From the NCBI GenBank assembly GCA_017440085.1, contig JAFSHW010000025.1, forward strand, positions 1 to 39,806: 39,806 nt of DNA. Reading direction: 5' to 3'. Shown here piece by piece: positions 23,128 to 33,263 of the stretch. Origin of the DNA: Clostridia bacterium. Lineage in GTDB: Bacteria; Bacillota; Clostridia; Oscillospirales; UBA644. The stretch's first letter is position 1. Each line of letters begins with the position of its first letter. Below the pieces are notes generated by a model. The model saw nothing but the letters and a program-made list of their open reading frames with translations. It was not told the DNA's origin and ran no database searches. A program made the translations under genes and the position numbers.

Positions 23128-23988
23128 TTACTCTTTTTCCTGATTCTGTCTTGCTTCCTTGCGAGCGCGAATTTTCGCTCTGCGTTCACGAAGTCTGCGC
23201 TGTTCTTCTTTTTTTGAATGAACGTAAATTCCTGCGGTAATCCCCCCCACGATAGCGAATGCAACGCCCGCAGCAAGTGCAAGTTCCTTAACGGTGTGGG
23301 TATCTGTAATCGGAGCGACGGGTGAGCCGTCAGACTCAATGGAAAGGATGCAAACCTCTGCATTATCAACCGCCACAATAAGATTTGCGGCGTTGTTTTT
23401 CCTTGCGGTTATGCGGAATTCCGTGATTCCTTCAAAAGTATACGCAGTTGGTACGCTATCGGTTTTTGCGGTTTTAAAATTAAGGGTAAGTCTATTCCAA
23501 CCCTTTTTAAGATTGATTTGGGAAAGGTCCCAGGTGTAGAAAACATCCTCTTCCGCAATTATATTTTCAGAACCGTCTTCGCTTGGAGTACTATGAATTT
23601 TTTTGCCGTAAAATCCGATTTCGCCCCCTAAAAAGTTTCCGTTTGAGTCCTTAATGGCACCAATATCGTCAACGTAAAGGAGCAATTTAAAGGTAAGAGT
23701 GGTGACGTCAAAATTCACCGCAGGCATTGAAGTAATCCCATAAGAAGCTGTTAAATTTTCACTGCCGTTGCCTGCGTAAAAAGAAATTACGTATTTTCCG
23801 TTTCTTTCAACGGTAGAAGCGGAAACAGCAGTGCCTTCTCCCCCGTCCCAATCCGATCTGCCGTGAGTCTGAATGGTATAGCGGCTGACGTATCCGTTAA
23901 GGGAATCGGTAGCTTTCGTTGGCGTTGCGCCGAAAGTGAGGAAAAATGACATAAGAATCGCTCCCGTTATTTTCAGAATTTTATTCAT
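23128..23988 (-). CDS. Secreted protein with C-terminal membrane anchor
   Basis: A 286-aa protein from ATG 23988 (AAAGGC seven bases upstream). It has a signal peptide (MNKILKITGAILMSFFLTFG, cleavage near ATPTKA), an extracellular beta-rich domain of about 185 residues, a Thr/Ser/Pro linker (SDGSPVAPITDTHTVKE), one transmembrane helix (ALAAGVAFAIVGGITAGIYV), and a highly basic cytoplasmic tail (HSKKEEQRRLRERRAKIRARKE). The beta domain (KGWNRLTLNFKTA, ITEFRITARKNNAANLIVAVDNAEV) resembles jelly-roll carbohydrate-binding modules. It lies 19 bp after comM on the same strand, so it shares that transcript. The longer upstream frame is the comM shadow. A surface glycan-binding role is inferred; no specific family was identified. 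Confidence 0.75.
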   Translation of the reverse strand: MNKILKITGAILMSFFLTFGATPTKATDSLNGYVSRYTIQTHGRSDWDGGEGTAVSASTVERNGKYVISFYAGNGSENLTASYGITSMPAVNFDVTTLTFKLLLYVDDIGAIKDSNGNFLGGEIGFYGKKIHSTPSEDGSENIIAEEDVFYTWDLSQINLKKGWNRLTLNFKTAKTDSVPTAYTFEGITEFRITARKNNAANLIVAVDNAEVCILSIESDGSPVAPITDTHTVKELALAAGVAFAIVGGITAGIYVHSKKEEQRRLRERRAKIRARKEARQNQEKE

Positions 23989-24007
23989 AAATTTTGCCTT
24001 TCTTGGG

Positions 24008-25552
24008 TCAGACACCCGTTCTGTTCCAATATTTTTTATCAAGACTGCGGAAAAATACCGCCTCGGAAATATGCGCCGCCTCAACGGTTTCTTTGCCTTC
24101 AAGGTCCGCAATTGTTCGCCCGATTTTAATGAGCTTATCGTATGCGCGCATAGAAAGAGCAGTTCTTTCAAAGACCTGAGTGAGCGTTTCCATAGCTTTA
24201 TCCGTTAAATTGCAGTATTTTCTGATAGCCGCAGAAGACATTTTTGCGTTGCAGTTAAAGCTTTCACCCTTGTAACGCTCCTGCTGAATCTGACGAGCAA
24301 CGTCCACTCTCTTTTTGATTTCAGCGCTTGTTTCCGCAAGGCGCGCGGATTTAATTTCTTTGAGAGGAACGGGCGGCATTTCAACCTGCAAGTCAATCCT
24401 GTCAAGAAGGGGTCCTGAAATTTTATTCATATACCTTTCAACCTGCTGGGGTGTGCAAGTGCATCTAAGGGTCGGATGGCCGTAGTTGCCGCAAGGGCAA
24501 GGGTTCATTGCGCAAACAAGCATAAACGCAGAGGGGAAAGTTACCGTGCGCTTAACTCTGTTTACGGTGACTGAGTTATCTTCAAGGGGCTGGCGCAAAG
24601 TTTCCAACAACCTTGTGGAAAATTCTGCGACCTCGTCAAGGAAAAGAACTCCGTTGTGGGCAAGAGAAATAAGCCCCGGCGTAGGGGAAGAGCCGCCGCC
24701 TGTCATACTTGCCATAGAAACGTTTTGGTTTGATTTTATAAAGGGTCTTTCAAGAACCAAGGGCATTTCTTTCGTCAGTTTGCCGGCAATGGAATAGACC
24801 TTACTGCATTCAATCATTTCGTCAAAGGTCATTTCAGGCAAAATTGAAGGCAAGCTTTTGGCAATCATACTTTTGCCCGTTCCGGGTGGGCCGATGAGCA
24901 TAATATTGTGCCCACCTGCCGCGGCAATTTCGCAAGCGCGCTTTGCGCCGTGCTGCCCCACAATAAGGGAAAAATCGGAAACGCTTGCCTTCGCGGCACT
25001 TTTAAGCTGAGAAATATCTCTTTTCACGGGGCTGATAAGATTTTCGCCTCTGATATGCTCTGCAAGCTCAGAGATATTTTCTACGGGATAGACGTTGATT
25101 CCTTCAATCACCGCACCCTCGTCCGCATTCTGCGCAGGCACGAAAATCTCTTCAAAACCGCGGTTTTTTGCGGAAATTACAGAAGCCAGAACTCCAAAGC
25201 AGGGGCGAAGCTCTCCCGTCAGAGAAAGCTCCCCGATAAACACAGCCTTAGGGTTCACCGCAGGAAGCTGACCTGTGGAAATGAGGATTCCCAAAAGAAT
25301 GGGCAAATCGTAAACCGTACCCTCTTTTTTAATTGAAGCGGGGGCAAGGTTGGTGACCATATTACATTCGGGGATTCTGAAGCGGTTATTGTAAATAGCG
25401 GAGCGAACTCTGTTCATTGCCTCCTTTACGCTGGCGTCAGGCAAGCCTACCACGTCAGTTTTCGATTCCATACCGGGGCGAGTGTCAGTCTCCACTTCAA
25501 TTACATAGCCGTCCAAACCCTCAAGACCAATACTGCATACCTTTGATACCAT
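24008..25552 (-). CDS. comM: YifB/ComM family Mg-chelatase-like AAA+ ATPase
   Basis: AAA+ helicase-like protein; ComM drives branch migration of incoming DNA in natural transformation. The 514-aa protein has the N-terminal Lon-protease-like domain (SKVCSIGLEGLDGYVIEVETD, SVKEAMNRVRSAI), Walker A GPPGTGKSM, Walker B LFLDEVAEF, the sensor region MNPCPCGNYGHP with a Cys-rich CTCTP motif, the Arg finger region LLDRIDLQVEMPPV, and a C-terminal Mg-chelatase lid domain (ARTIADLEGKE-type, LSMRAYDKLIKIGRTIADLEG). GAGGG precedes the ATG and a consensus promoter lies upstream. Whether the host is competent cannot be judged from this window. Confidence 0.95.
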   Translation of the reverse strand: MVSKVCSIGLEGLDGYVIEVETDTRPGMESKTDVVGLPDASVKEAMNRVRSAIYNNRFRIPECNMVTNLAPASIKKEGTVYDLPILLGILISTGQLPAVNPKAVFIGELSLTGELRPCFGVLASVISAKNRGFEEIFVPAQNADEGAVIEGINVYPVENISELAEHIRGENLISPVKRDISQLKSAAKASVSDFSLIVGQHGAKRACEIAAAGGHNIMLIGPPGTGKSMIAKSLPSILPEMTFDEMIECSKVYSIAGKLTKEMPLVLERPFIKSNQNVSMASMTGGGSSPTPGLISLAHNGVLFLDEVAEFSTRLLETLRQPLEDNSVTVNRVKRTVTFPSAFMLVCAMNPCPCGNYGHPTLRCTCTPQQVERYMNKISGPLLDRIDLQVEMPPVPLKEIKSARLAETSAEIKKRVDVARQIQQERYKGESFNCNAKMSSAAIRKYCNLTDKAMETLTQVFERTALSMRAYDKLIKIGRTIADLEGKETVEAAHISEAVFFRSLDKKYWNRTGV

Positions 25553-25590
25553 TTATTTCCCTCATTTCTATTGGTTCTTTTACTCATTAT

Positions 25591-25619
25591 ATTGTACAAC
25601 AAAAACGGAGAAATGTCAA
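25591..25619 (-). promoter_or_regulatory. Promoter of comM
   Basis: Minus strand TTGACA (25614-25619), 17 bp, TACAAT (25591-25596), 38 bp before the start codon. Just upstream are CATTCTGA direct repeats (25625-25650). Confidence 0.85.
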
Positions 25620-25724
25620 GACCTCATTCTGAGCTCTGCATTCTGAATTTTGCATTAAATATTGGTATAACTTAGAACAATTTATAAAAAAAGCATTGTA
25701 TAGGTAGATTTTTTTTTGAAAGTG

Positions 25725-25733
25725 TGATATAAT
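25725..25733 (+). promoter_or_regulatory. Extended -10 promoter of secA
   Basis: TGATATAAT: a perfect TATAAT (25728-25733) with the TGn extension. The -35 region is a T-tract without a good hexamer, as extended -10 promoters allow. The start codon is about 65 bp downstream. Confidence 0.65.
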
Positions 25734-25798
25734 GAAGGGTAGAATTGATTATTTATCCCCAAAGGATTTTAACATTACAGATTTGAAAGGACATTTAA

Positions 25799-28540
25799 AT
25801 GGGACTTTTTGATTTCTTTGGAAATTACAGTAAAAAAGAATTAAAGAAAATTGACCCTTTGGTCAAGAAAATAAACGCGCTTGAGCCTGATTTTAAAAAT
25901 CTTTCCGACGGAGAATTAAAGGCGAAAACGGAAGAATTTAAAAAGCGTTACGCTGAGGGCGAAAGCCTTGATTCACTTCTCCCTGAAGCATTTGCTGCAG
26001 TAAGGGAAGCTTCAGTTCGAGTTTTGGGTATGCGCCACTACGATTGCCAACTTATCGGCGGTATCATTTTGCACCAGGGCAGAATTGCGGAAATGAAAAC
26101 AGGTGAAGGCAAAACCTTAGTTGCGACTCTCCCCTGCTATCTTAACGCATTGACGGGCAAAGGCGTTCACGTAGTAACGGTTAACGAATACCTGGCTCGC
26201 CGAGACAGCGAATGGATGGGCAAGGTTTACAGATTTTTGGGTTTGACCGTTGGTATTATCTCCCACGATATGAAGAATGACGAGCGCAGAAAAGCTTATG
26301 CTGCCGATATTACTTACGGTACCAACAACGAATTCGGCTTCGACTACCTTCGTGATAATATGGTTCTCTACAAGGAACATATGGTTCAGAGGGGTCACGC
26401 ATTCGCAATCGTTGACGAAGTTGACTCAATCCTCATTGACGAGGCAAGAACTCCCCTTATTATTTCGGGCCACGGGGAACAGAGCGACGATATGTACAAA
26501 AAAGCCAACGATTTCGTCAAAAAACTCAGATGCCTCAAGGTTAAAGAACTTGATAATAAAGAAAACACCGACGGTGTTGAAGAAGATTACATCGTAGAAG
26601 AAAAGAACAAGACTGCAGTTCTCACCAGAAACGGTATCGAAAAGGCTCAGAGAGTTTTCAACGTGGAAAACTTCGCTGACCCTGAAAACGTTGAGCTTCA
26701 GCATTATATCAACCAGGCTATCAAGGCTCACGGCACTATGCAGAGAGACGTTGACTACGTTGTTAAAGACGGCGAGGTTATTATCGTTGACGAATTTACC
26801 GGCAGACTTATGTACGGCAGAAGATACTCCAACGGTTTGCACCAGTCCATCGAAGCAAAAGAGGGCGTAAAGATTGAAAACGAATCAAAAACCCTTGCGA
26901 CCATTACTTTCCAGAACTATTTCAGAATTTACGGCAAGCTTTCCGGTATGACGGGTACTGCGTTGACTGAAGAGGACGAATTCAGAGAAATTTACGCCCT
27001 TGACGTTATTGAAATTCCCACAAATAAGCCTATGGTCAGACTTGATAACAACGACCAGATTTACAAGAGCGAAATGGGAAAATACCGTGCGGCTGTAAGC
27101 AAAATCAAGGAATGCAACGCAAAAGGTCAGCCGGTTTTGGTCGGCACCGTTACCATTGAAAAATCAGAACTCCTCAGTGCAATTCTCAAACGTGAGGGTA
27201 TTAAACATCACGTTTTGAATGCAAAATACCACGAAAAAGAAGCGTCCATAATCGCTCAGGCAGGTAAAAAAGGTGCAGTTACAATCGCCACCAATATGGC
27301 AGGCCGTGGTACTGACATTATGCTGGGCGGCAACGTGGAATTTTTAGCAAAAGCCCAAATGGAAAAAGAAGGCTTCGAGCACGACCTTATAGTTGAAGCA
27401 ACAGGCAAAGCTGATACCGAAGACGAAAATATCCTCAAAGCAAGAGAAAGATACGAAGAGCTTTACACTCAGTTCAAACCAACCGTCGAAGCAGAAGCGG
27501 AAGAGGTTAAAGCCGCAGGCGGTCTTTGCATTATCGGTACTGAAAGGCACGAATCCCGCCGAATTGATAATCAGCTCCGCGGTCGTGCAGGACGTCAGGG
27601 TGACGTGGGCGAAAGCACCTTCTACCTCTCACTTGAAGACGAACTTTTGAGACTTTTCGGCGGCGAAAGAGTTTCTCATCTTGCGGAAATGATGAATTTG
27701 CCGGAAGACGAGCCAATCGATGCAAAAATTCTTTCCAACGCTATTGAAAACGCGCAGAAAAAGGTTGAAAGCGTTAACTTCCAGCGCAGAAAGAGAGTTC
27801 TTGAATACGACGACGTAAACAATCAGCAGAGGCAGATTATTTACGAGCAGAGAAGAAAAGTTCTTGACGGCGAAGACTTGAAAGCCACGGTTTTGAAGAT
27901 GCTTGAAGACGTCATTAACAATGCGGAAGCGCAGTTTATGGCTGACGACGTGCCCGAAAACTGGGATTTGGAAGGACTCAAGCAGAGATTTTTGGGAATC
28001 TGCGTGGGCAAAGACGATTTGAACTTCAGCGAAGAAGAGCTGAAAAAGCTTAAAAAGGAAGAAATTCTTTCGTTCATTCGCCAGAGAGCAAACGAAGCTT
28101 ACGAGCGCAGCGAAAGAGACAACACCCCCGAAAAAATGCGTGAGCTTGAAAGAGTCGTTTTGCTTAAAACCGTTGATAAATATTGGATGGACCACATTGA
28201 CGCTATGGACGATTTGCGCCAAGGCGTTTCCCTCCGCGCATACAGCAACCGCGACCCTGTTATCGAATACAAGTTTGAAAGCTACGATATGTTCGACGAA
28301 ATGGTAAACAGCATCAAATTTGAAACCGTTCGCAACTGCATTTGTATGCGAATCATCAGACCTGAAATGATTCAGCGCAGAGCCGTTGCTAAGGCTGACG
28401 ACCCGGGAACCACCGCAGGTATGGGCGGCGGACCTAAAGCTCCCGTAAGAAAAACTGCTGCGGAAAAGGTGGGTAAAAACGACCCCTGCCCCTGCGGAAG
28501 CGGAAAAAAATACAAAAAGTGCTGCGGCGCGGGCGAATAA
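25799..28540 (+). CDS. secA: Preprotein translocase ATPase SecA
   Basis: Motor ATPase that pushes unfolded precursors through SecYEG. The 913-aa protein is full length: the N-terminal [17 protein letters not shown], Walker [19 protein letters not shown]-type [20 protein letters not shown], the preprotein cross-linking domain, the second nucleotide-binding domain ([29 protein letters not shown]), the helical wing and scaffold, and the C-terminal zinc and SecB/ribosome-binding motif [14 protein letters not shown]. An expanded segment (about residues 520-590, [10 protein letters not shown] preceded by a charged helix) is normal for clostridial SecA. The gene runs on the plus strand, head-on to replication if the origin lies to the right. 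A terminator follows. Confidence 0.98.
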   Translation: MGLFDFFGNYSKKELKKIDPLVKKINALEPDFKNLSDGELKAKTEEFKKRYAEGESLDSLLPEAFAAVREASVRVLGMRHYDCQLIGGIILHQGRIAEMKTGEGKTLVATLPCYLNALTGKGVHVVTVNEYLARRDSEWMGKVYRFLGLTVGIISHDMKNDERRKAYAADITYGTNNEFGFDYLRDNMVLYKEHMVQRGHAFAIVDEVDSILIDEARTPLIISGHGEQSDDMYKKANDFVKKLRCLKVKELDNKENTDGVEEDYIVEEKNKTAVLTRNGIEKAQRVFNVENFADPENVELQHYINQAIKAHGTMQRDVDYVVKDGEVIIVDEFTGRLMYGRRYSNGLHQSIEAKEGVKIENESKTLATITFQNYFRIYGKLSGMTGTALTEEDEFREIYALDVIEIPTNKPMVRLDNNDQIYKSEMGKYRAAVSKIKECNAKGQPVLVGTVTIEKSELLSAILKREGIKHHVLNAKYHEKEASIIAQAGKKGAVTIATNMAGRGTDIMLGGNVEFLAKAQMEKEGFEHDLIVEATGKADTEDENILKARERYEELYTQFKPTVEAEAEEVKAAGGLCIIGTERHESRRIDNQLRGRAGRQGDVGESTFYLSLEDELLRLFGGERVSHLAEMMNLPEDEPIDAKILSNAIENAQKKVESVNFQRRKRVLEYDDVNNQQRQIIYEQRRKVLDGEDLKATVLKMLEDVINNAEAQFMADDVPENWDLEGLKQRFLGICVGKDDLNFSEEELKKLKKEEILSFIRQRANEAYERSERDNTPEKMRELERVVLLKTVDKYWMDHIDAMDDLRQGVSLRAYSNRDPVIEYKFESYDMFDEMVNSIKFETVRNCICMRIIRPEMIQRRAVAKADDPGTTAGMGGGPKAPVRKTAAEKVGKNDPCPCGSGKKYKKCCGAGE

Positions 28541-28564
28541 ACCGATAATTTAATAATTTTGTTT

Positions 28565-28594
28565 AAAACGGTTGCAAATGTATGCAGCCGTTTT
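28565..28594 (+). terminator. Terminator of secA
   Basis: Twelve-base-pair stem AAAACGGTTGCA / TGCAGCCGTTTT (one G-T wobble) with a six-base loop, 25 bp after the secA stop. The 3' arm ends in TTTT. Confidence 0.85.
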
Positions 28595-28638
28595 GATTAT
28601 AATTATACTTAAGAAATAAAAATTTACTATATTTTATC

Positions 28639-28667
28639 TTGATTTTCTTTAAAATATATGATACAAT
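28639..28667 (+). promoter_or_regulatory. Promoter of pfl operon
   Basis: TTGATT (28639-28644), 17 bp, TACAAT (28662-28667), 40 bp before the start codon at 28707. Confidence 0.82.
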
Positions 28668-28706
28668 ATACTCTGAATAGATACACAAAGAAAGGGTTGA
28701 AATTCA

Positions 28707-30809
28707 ATGAATAATGTTTACGAAGGCTGGGCAGGTTTCGAACAGGGAACCTGGGTAAGAGAAATTAACCTGAGAAGCTTCATCAACCACAACTATACAC
28801 CCTACGACGGCGACGAAAGCTTCCTTGAAGGCCCTACCGAAGATACTAATGAACTTTGGAATATGGTTCTTGACCTCTTTAAAAAGGAAAGAGAACACGG
28901 CGGCGTGCTTGATATGGATACGAAAGTAATTTCCACCATTACATCCCACGGCCCCGGATATTTGGATAAAACTAAGGAAAAAATCGTAGGTTTCCAGACG
29001 GACAAACCTCTCAAACGTGCGCTTATGCCCTACGGTGGCATCAGAATGGCGGAAAAAGCTTGCTCCGATAACGGATACACCGTTGACCCCGAAATCAGCG
29101 AATTTTTCAAAACTCACAGAAAAACCCACAACGCAGGCGTTTTTGACGTTTACACCCCCGAAATGAGAGCTTGCAGAAGCAGCCATATCATCACTGGTCT
29201 CCCCGATGCTTACGGCAGAGGCAGAATTATCGGTGACTACCGCCGCGTTGCCCTTTACGGTGTTGACAGACTTATTGAAGATAAAGAAGAGCAGAAGAGA
29301 ACTACTCGCTCCACAATGTATGAAGAAATTATCCGCGATAGAGAAGAACTTTCCGAGCAGATTCGCGCTTTGAAGCAGCTTAAAGAAATGGCTATGAGCT
29401 ACGGCTTTGATATTTCACTCCCTGCTCGCAACACTCAGGAAGCGATTCAGTGGCTTTACTTCGGTTATTTGGGCGCAATTAAAGAGCAGAACGGTGCGGC
29501 AATGTCTTTGGGCAGAACTGCAACTTTCCTTGATATTTACGCTGAAAGAGACCTTGCAAACGGCACTTTCACGGAAGAGCAGATTCAGGAAATGGTCGAC
29601 CATTTCATTATGAAGCTCCGTTTGGTTAAATTTGCAAGAACTCCCGAATACAACGAGCTTTTCTCAGGCGACCCACAGTGGGTAACGGAATCCTTGGCAG
29701 GTATGCTTGTTGACGGCAGACATTTGGTTACTAAAATGACTTACCGCTACATTCACACCTTGGAAAACCTTGGTCCTGCCCCCGAACCAAACCTTACTGT
29801 TCTTTGGTCCACGAGACTCCCCGAAAACTTCAAGCGTTACTGCGCGAAAATTTCAATCGAAACCTCTTCCTTGCAGTATGAAAACGACGATATGATGCGA
29901 ATTACAAGAGGCGACGACTACGCAATCGCTTGTTGCGTTTCCTCTATGAAAATCGGGAAGGAAATGCAGTTCTTCGGTGCAAGAGCAAACCTTGCAAAAT
30001 GCTTGCTTTACGCAATCAACGGTGGCGTTGACGAAGTTTCACGCAAGCAGGTTGGCCCGGAATTTACTCCAATTAAATCAGAATACCTTGATTATGACGA
30101 GGTTATGCACAAATACGATGCTATGATGCAGTGGCTTGCGGAAGTTTACGTAAACACTCTCAATGTAATCCACTATATGCACGATAAATATTGCTACGAA
30201 AAGTTGCAAATGGCACTCCACGATAAAAACGTTAAGCGTTGGTTTGCAACGGGTGTAGCTGGTCTTTCTGTCGTTGCCGATTCACTTTCCGCTATCAAAT
30301 ACGCAAAAGTTAAGGTAATCAGAGACGAAACAGGCTTGGCTGTGGACTACGAAGTTGAAGGAGATTTCCCCAAATATGGAAACGACGACGATAGAGTTGA
30401 CAGCATCGCAAGGGATATTGTCCATATTTTTATGGAGCATATCCGCAAAAATCACACTTACAGGCAAAGTATCCCCACAACTTCTATTCTTACCATTACA
30501 TCTAACGTAGTTTATGGTAAGGCAACGGGATCCACGCCCGATGGCAGAAAAGGCGGCGAAGCTTTCGCTCCCGGCGCAAACCCAATGCACAGAAGAGATA
30601 CCCACGGTGCGGTTGCATCTTTGGCATCAGTTTCCAAACTTTCCTTCCTTGACGCTCAAGACGGTATTTCAAACACCTTCTCAATTATCCCCGGCGCGTT
30701 GGGCAAAGATGACAGAATTTTCTCAGGCGACCTTGACGTGGACGCTTGTTGCGCACCCGGTGCTTGCGTTTCACCCACACTTTTCGAAGGATTAGATGAT
30801 ACAAACTAA
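28707..30809 (+). CDS. pflB: Formate C-acetyltransferase, large chain lacking glycyl radical domain
   Basis: Catalytic body of pyruvate formate-lyase, which converts pyruvate and CoA to acetyl-CoA and formate in anaerobic fermentation. The 700-aa protein aligns with PflB from its start ([16 protein letters not shown]) through PHGG-type [26 protein letters not shown], the active-site pair ACCVSSM (Cys409-Cys410), and [27 protein letters not shown]. It stops after [19 protein letters not shown]..., about 60 residues short of a normal PFL, and lacks the RVSGYAVNF glycyl-radical motif. That motif is on the next gene, in the same frame, 24 bp downstream. The end is Cys-rich. It therefore cannot be active alone and should need the small chain. 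Confidence 0.93.
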   Translation: MNNVYEGWAGFEQGTWVREINLRSFINHNYTPYDGDESFLEGPTEDTNELWNMVLDLFKKEREHGGVLDMDTKVISTITSHGPGYLDKTKEKIVGFQTDKPLKRALMPYGGIRMAEKACSDNGYTVDPEISEFFKTHRKTHNAGVFDVYTPEMRACRSSHIITGLPDAYGRGRIIGDYRRVALYGVDRLIEDKEEQKRTTRSTMYEEIIRDREELSEQIRALKQLKEMAMSYGFDISLPARNTQEAIQWLYFGYLGAIKEQNGAAMSLGRTATFLDIYAERDLANGTFTEEQIQEMVDHFIMKLRLVKFARTPEYNELFSGDPQWVTESLAGMLVDGRHLVTKMTYRYIHTLENLGPAPEPNLTVLWSTRLPENFKRYCAKISIETSSLQYENDDMMRITRGDDYAIACCVSSMKIGKEMQFFGARANLAKCLLYAINGGVDEVSRKQVGPEFTPIKSEYLDYDEVMHKYDAMMQWLAEVYVNTLNVIHYMHDKYCYEKLQMALHDKNVKRWFATGVAGLSVVADSLSAIKYAKVKVIRDETGLAVDYEVEGDFPKYGNDDDRVDSIARDIVHIFMEHIRKNHTYRQSIPTTSILTITSNVVYGKATGSTPDGRKGGEAFAPGANPMHRRDTHGAVASLASVSKLSFLDAQDGISNTFSIIPGALGKDDRIFSGDLDVDACCAPGACVSPTLFEGLDDTN

Positions 30810-30833
30810 ATTTTTATTAAAGGAGAAATCACA

Positions 30834-31076
30834 ATGGCAGCAACAAAAAATCAGATAGACAACCTTGTGGCTCTCTTGGACGGCTACGTTCAGAAAGGCG
30901 GCCACCACTTAAACGTAAATGTTTTCACAAAGGAAACACTTCTTGACGCACAAAAACACCCCGAAAAATATCCCCAACTGACTGTTCGTGTCAGCGGTTA
31001 CGCAGTAAATTTCATCAAGTTGACCAAGGCTCAGCAGGACGAGGTTATTGCAAGAACTTTCCACGACAGCATCTGA
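30834..31076 (+). CDS. Stand-alone glycyl radical domain of PFL
   Basis: An 80-aa protein equal to the C-terminal glycyl radical domain of Pfl[36 protein letters not shown], then RVSGYAVNF with the radical Gly at residue 55, exactly 25 residues before the C-terminus as in full-length PFL. It has its own AAAGGAG ribosome binding site eight bases before ATG. It is comparable to the E. coli spare part GrcA/YfiD, which replaces damaged PFL termini, but here the large chain has no such domain of its own, so this should be an obligatory subunit. PflA, 18 bp downstream, would install the radical. It lies in frame with pflB, separated by one TAA and eight sense codons. Confidence 0.92.
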   Translation: MAATKNQIDNLVALLDGYVQKGGHHLNVNVFTKETLLDAQKHPEKYPQLTVRVSGYAVNFIKLTKAQQDEVIARTFHDSI

Positions 31077-31094
31077 AAGCTGAAAGGCGGCAAA

Positions 31095-31841
31095 ATGAAG
31101 GGCATTATTCAGCAAATTGAAAGCTTCGGAACACTTGACGGCCCCGGAATCAGATTAGTAGTCTTTTTCCGAGGCTGCCCTTTACGTTGCCTTTATTGCC
31201 ACAACCCGGAAACTTGGCACGGCAATGGCGGCGAAGAGAAATCGGTTGAAGAAATTTTAGCGATTTACAATAAAAATAAGGCTTTTTACTCCAAAGGCGG
31301 CATTACTGCCACAGGTGGAGAGCCTATGGTTCAAATAGATTTCCTTACAGAGCTGTTTGAAAAGGCTAAAAAATCGGGAATTCACACTTGTTTGGATACC
31401 TCCGGAGCAGTTTTCAACAGAAATAACGCTGAAATTTTCAAAAAAACCGAAAAACTACTACAATTTACCGATTTAGTAATGCTTGATATTAAACATATTG
31501 ACCCCGAAAAGCATTTAGCACTTACGGGGAAAAGTAATAAAAATATTTTAGACTTTGCAAAATTTCTCAGCGAAAAGGGAGTTCCAACTACGGTACGCCA
31601 CGTGATAGTTCCAAAAATTACCGATGGAGAAGAGGACCTTTTAAATTTAGGCAGATTCATTGGCGGCTTGAAAACAGTTAAAAGCCTTGACGTTTTGGCG
31701 TATCATACCTTGGGAGTACATAAATACGAAAATCTCGGTCTCCCCTACCCCCTTGAGGGCACGCCACAGACTTCCAAAGAAAAAGCAATTCGAGCTAAGG
31801 AAATTATCCTTCGCGGAATTTATGAAGTAAGAAAAAAATGA
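31095..31841 (+). CDS. pflA: Pyruvate formate-lyase activating enzyme
   Basis: Radical SAM enzyme that abstracts a hydrogen from the PFL glycine using SAM and a [4Fe-4S] cluster. The 248-aa protein has GTLDGPGIRLVVFFRGCPLRCLYCHNPE with the CxxxCxxC cluster motif, the SAM-binding GGITATGGEPMVQ (GGE motif), and family motifs TCLDTSG, DLVMLDIKH, VRHVIVPKITD and LAYHTLGVHKYENLG. AAAGGCGG precedes the ATG. It is the third gene of the pfl operon, and its substrate is presumably the 80-aa small chain bound to, or separate from, the large chain. Length is normal (E. coli PflA 246 aa). Confidence 0.97.
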   Translation: MKGIIQQIESFGTLDGPGIRLVVFFRGCPLRCLYCHNPETWHGNGGEEKSVEEILAIYNKNKAFYSKGGITATGGEPMVQIDFLTELFEKAKKSGIHTCLDTSGAVFNRNNAEIFKKTEKLLQFTDLVMLDIKHIDPEKHLALTGKSNKNILDFAKFLSEKGVPTTVRHVIVPKITDGEEDLLNLGRFIGGLKTVKSLDVLAYHTLGVHKYENLGLPYPLEGTPQTSKEKAIRAKEIILRGIYEVRKK

Positions 31842-31883
31842 AGTATTTGCGCCTCCGCAAAGGTGGCCGGAATGGAGACTACT

Positions 31884-33233
31884 ATGCTTTACTCAGATTC
31901 CACAATTTTTGCCCTTTCCACCGCACCTCAACGCTCCGCAATCGGAGTTATCAGAGTTTCTGGCGGGAAGGCTGTTGATATAGTTAATAAAATTTTTTCC
32001 CGTGATATTTCCTCTGCGGCTCAGGGGCTTTATTATGGCTTTATAATGGACGGCGAAGAAAAAATTGACGAGGTAATGCTTGCAATTTTCCGCGGTCCAA
32101 AAAGTTTTACCGGGGAAGACACCGTTGAAATTTCCTGCCACGGGGGAGCCGTCGTTATTTCCGCTATCTCCGAGCTTTTGGCAAAAAACGGCGCAGTTCC
32201 CGCAAAAAATGGAGAATTTACCCAGCGCGCATTTCTTAACGGAAAGCTTGATTTAACTCAGGCGGAAGCAATAATCGACCTTATTGACGCGGAAACAAGA
32301 AGCGAAGCGGCAAATGCAGTGAAGACTCTCGGAGGTGCAATGGCTCAGAAAATCAAAAATATTCGCCAGCCATTGGTAGAACTTTCAGCAAAATTATTTG
32401 CATTTATTGACTACCCCGACGATGAAATTGAAGATACTGAATACGAAGAAATAAAAAACGCCATAAATACCGCCATTTATGACGGCAGAAAGATTATGGA
32501 CACCTACTCCTACGGAAGATACGTCAGCGGTGGCGTGAAAACGGTAATCTCAGGTACGCCCAACGTGGGCAAAAGCAGCTTGCTCAACGCTCTTGCCGGC
32601 TACGACCGCAGTATAGTCACCGATATTTCAGGAACCACCCGCGACGTGGTTGAAGAAACGGTGGTTTGCGGCGGCTTGAAGCTGGTGCTTACGGATACTG
32701 CAGGTATCCGTGAAACCGATGACGTGGTTGAGTCAATCGGTGTGAAAAAATCTTACGAGCAGCTCGAGCAGGCAGACCTAATAATCTGCGTTTTTGACGC
32801 TTCAAGAGAAATGAACGACGACGACCGGGAGATTATTGAAAAAGTTAAGGAGCTCAGCGGTGTGAAAATCGCCGTTATCAACAAAACAGACCTTGCGGAA
32901 ACCCACGGCTACGATTTAAGCGGATTCGAAAATACCGTTGAAATCAGCGCAAAAAATAAGACAGGCTTGGAAGAATTGGAAGTGCTCATAAAAAATTCTT
33001 TCGCCTTCAACGCTCCCTCCGACGGAAGCTTTATGACCAACACACGCCAATACGAAGTCCTTTGCCGTGCAGTCGCTTCCCTGGAAAACGCCGTTGCAAA
33101 TATGGGAATCACCCCAGACGCACTCCTTTACGACGTGGAGCAGGCAATTTCCGCTTTGGGCGAGCTGACGGGCGAAACCGCTTCTGAAAGCATTTTGCAG
33201 AATATTTTTTCACGCTTCTGCGTGGGGAAATAA
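31884..33233 (+). CDS. mnmE: tRNA modification GTPase MnmE
   Basis: GTPase that, with MnmG, adds the cmnm5 group to U34 of certain tRNAs. The 449-aa protein from ATG 31884 (GGAG six bases upstream) begins MLYSDSTIFALSTAPQRSAI, the right length for the tetrahydrofolate-binding N-domain. It continues with the helical domain and the inserted G domain (P-loop SGTPNVGKSSLLNAL, switch GTTRDVVEE, DTAGIRET, NKTD) and ends FCVGK, the catalytic C(I/V)GK motif. ATG 31872 and GTG 31863 are alternative starts. In many Firmicutes mnmE sits between jag and mnmG near the origin; here it follows pflA 42 bp downstream, with a small TTTGCG/CGCAAA hairpin (31846-31861) between. Confidence 0.96.
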   Translation: MLYSDSTIFALSTAPQRSAIGVIRVSGGKAVDIVNKIFSRDISSAAQGLYYGFIMDGEEKIDEVMLAIFRGPKSFTGEDTVEISCHGGAVVISAISELLAKNGAVPAKNGEFTQRAFLNGKLDLTQAEAIIDLIDAETRSEAANAVKTLGGAMAQKIKNIRQPLVELSAKLFAFIDYPDDEIEDTEYEEIKNAINTAIYDGRKIMDTYSYGRYVSGGVKTVISGTPNVGKSSLLNALAGYDRSIVTDISGTTRDVVEETVVCGGLKLVLTDTAGIRETDDVVESIGVKKSYEQLEQADLIICVFDASREMNDDDREIIEKVKELSGVKIAVINKTDLAETHGYDLSGFENTVEISAKNKTGLEELEVLIKNSFAFNAPSDGSFMTNTRQYEVLCRAVASLENAVANMGITPDALLYDVEQAISALGELTGETASESILQNIFSRFCVGK

Positions 33234-33263
33234 ACTAATATGACAAAAAAAGGAGTTAACGCT

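Noticed and set aside
25621-25665. CATTCTGA repeats upstream of comM as a mobile repeat element
   Set aside because: Only two short degenerate copies are present, with no terminal inverted repeats; too little to call an element.
30807-30833. Stop-codon read-through or recoding joining pflB to the glycyl radical domain
   Set aside because: The stop is TAA with no downstream recoding hairpin or SECIS-like structure, and a strong ribosome binding site with a new ATG follows. Independent translation explains the arrangement better.
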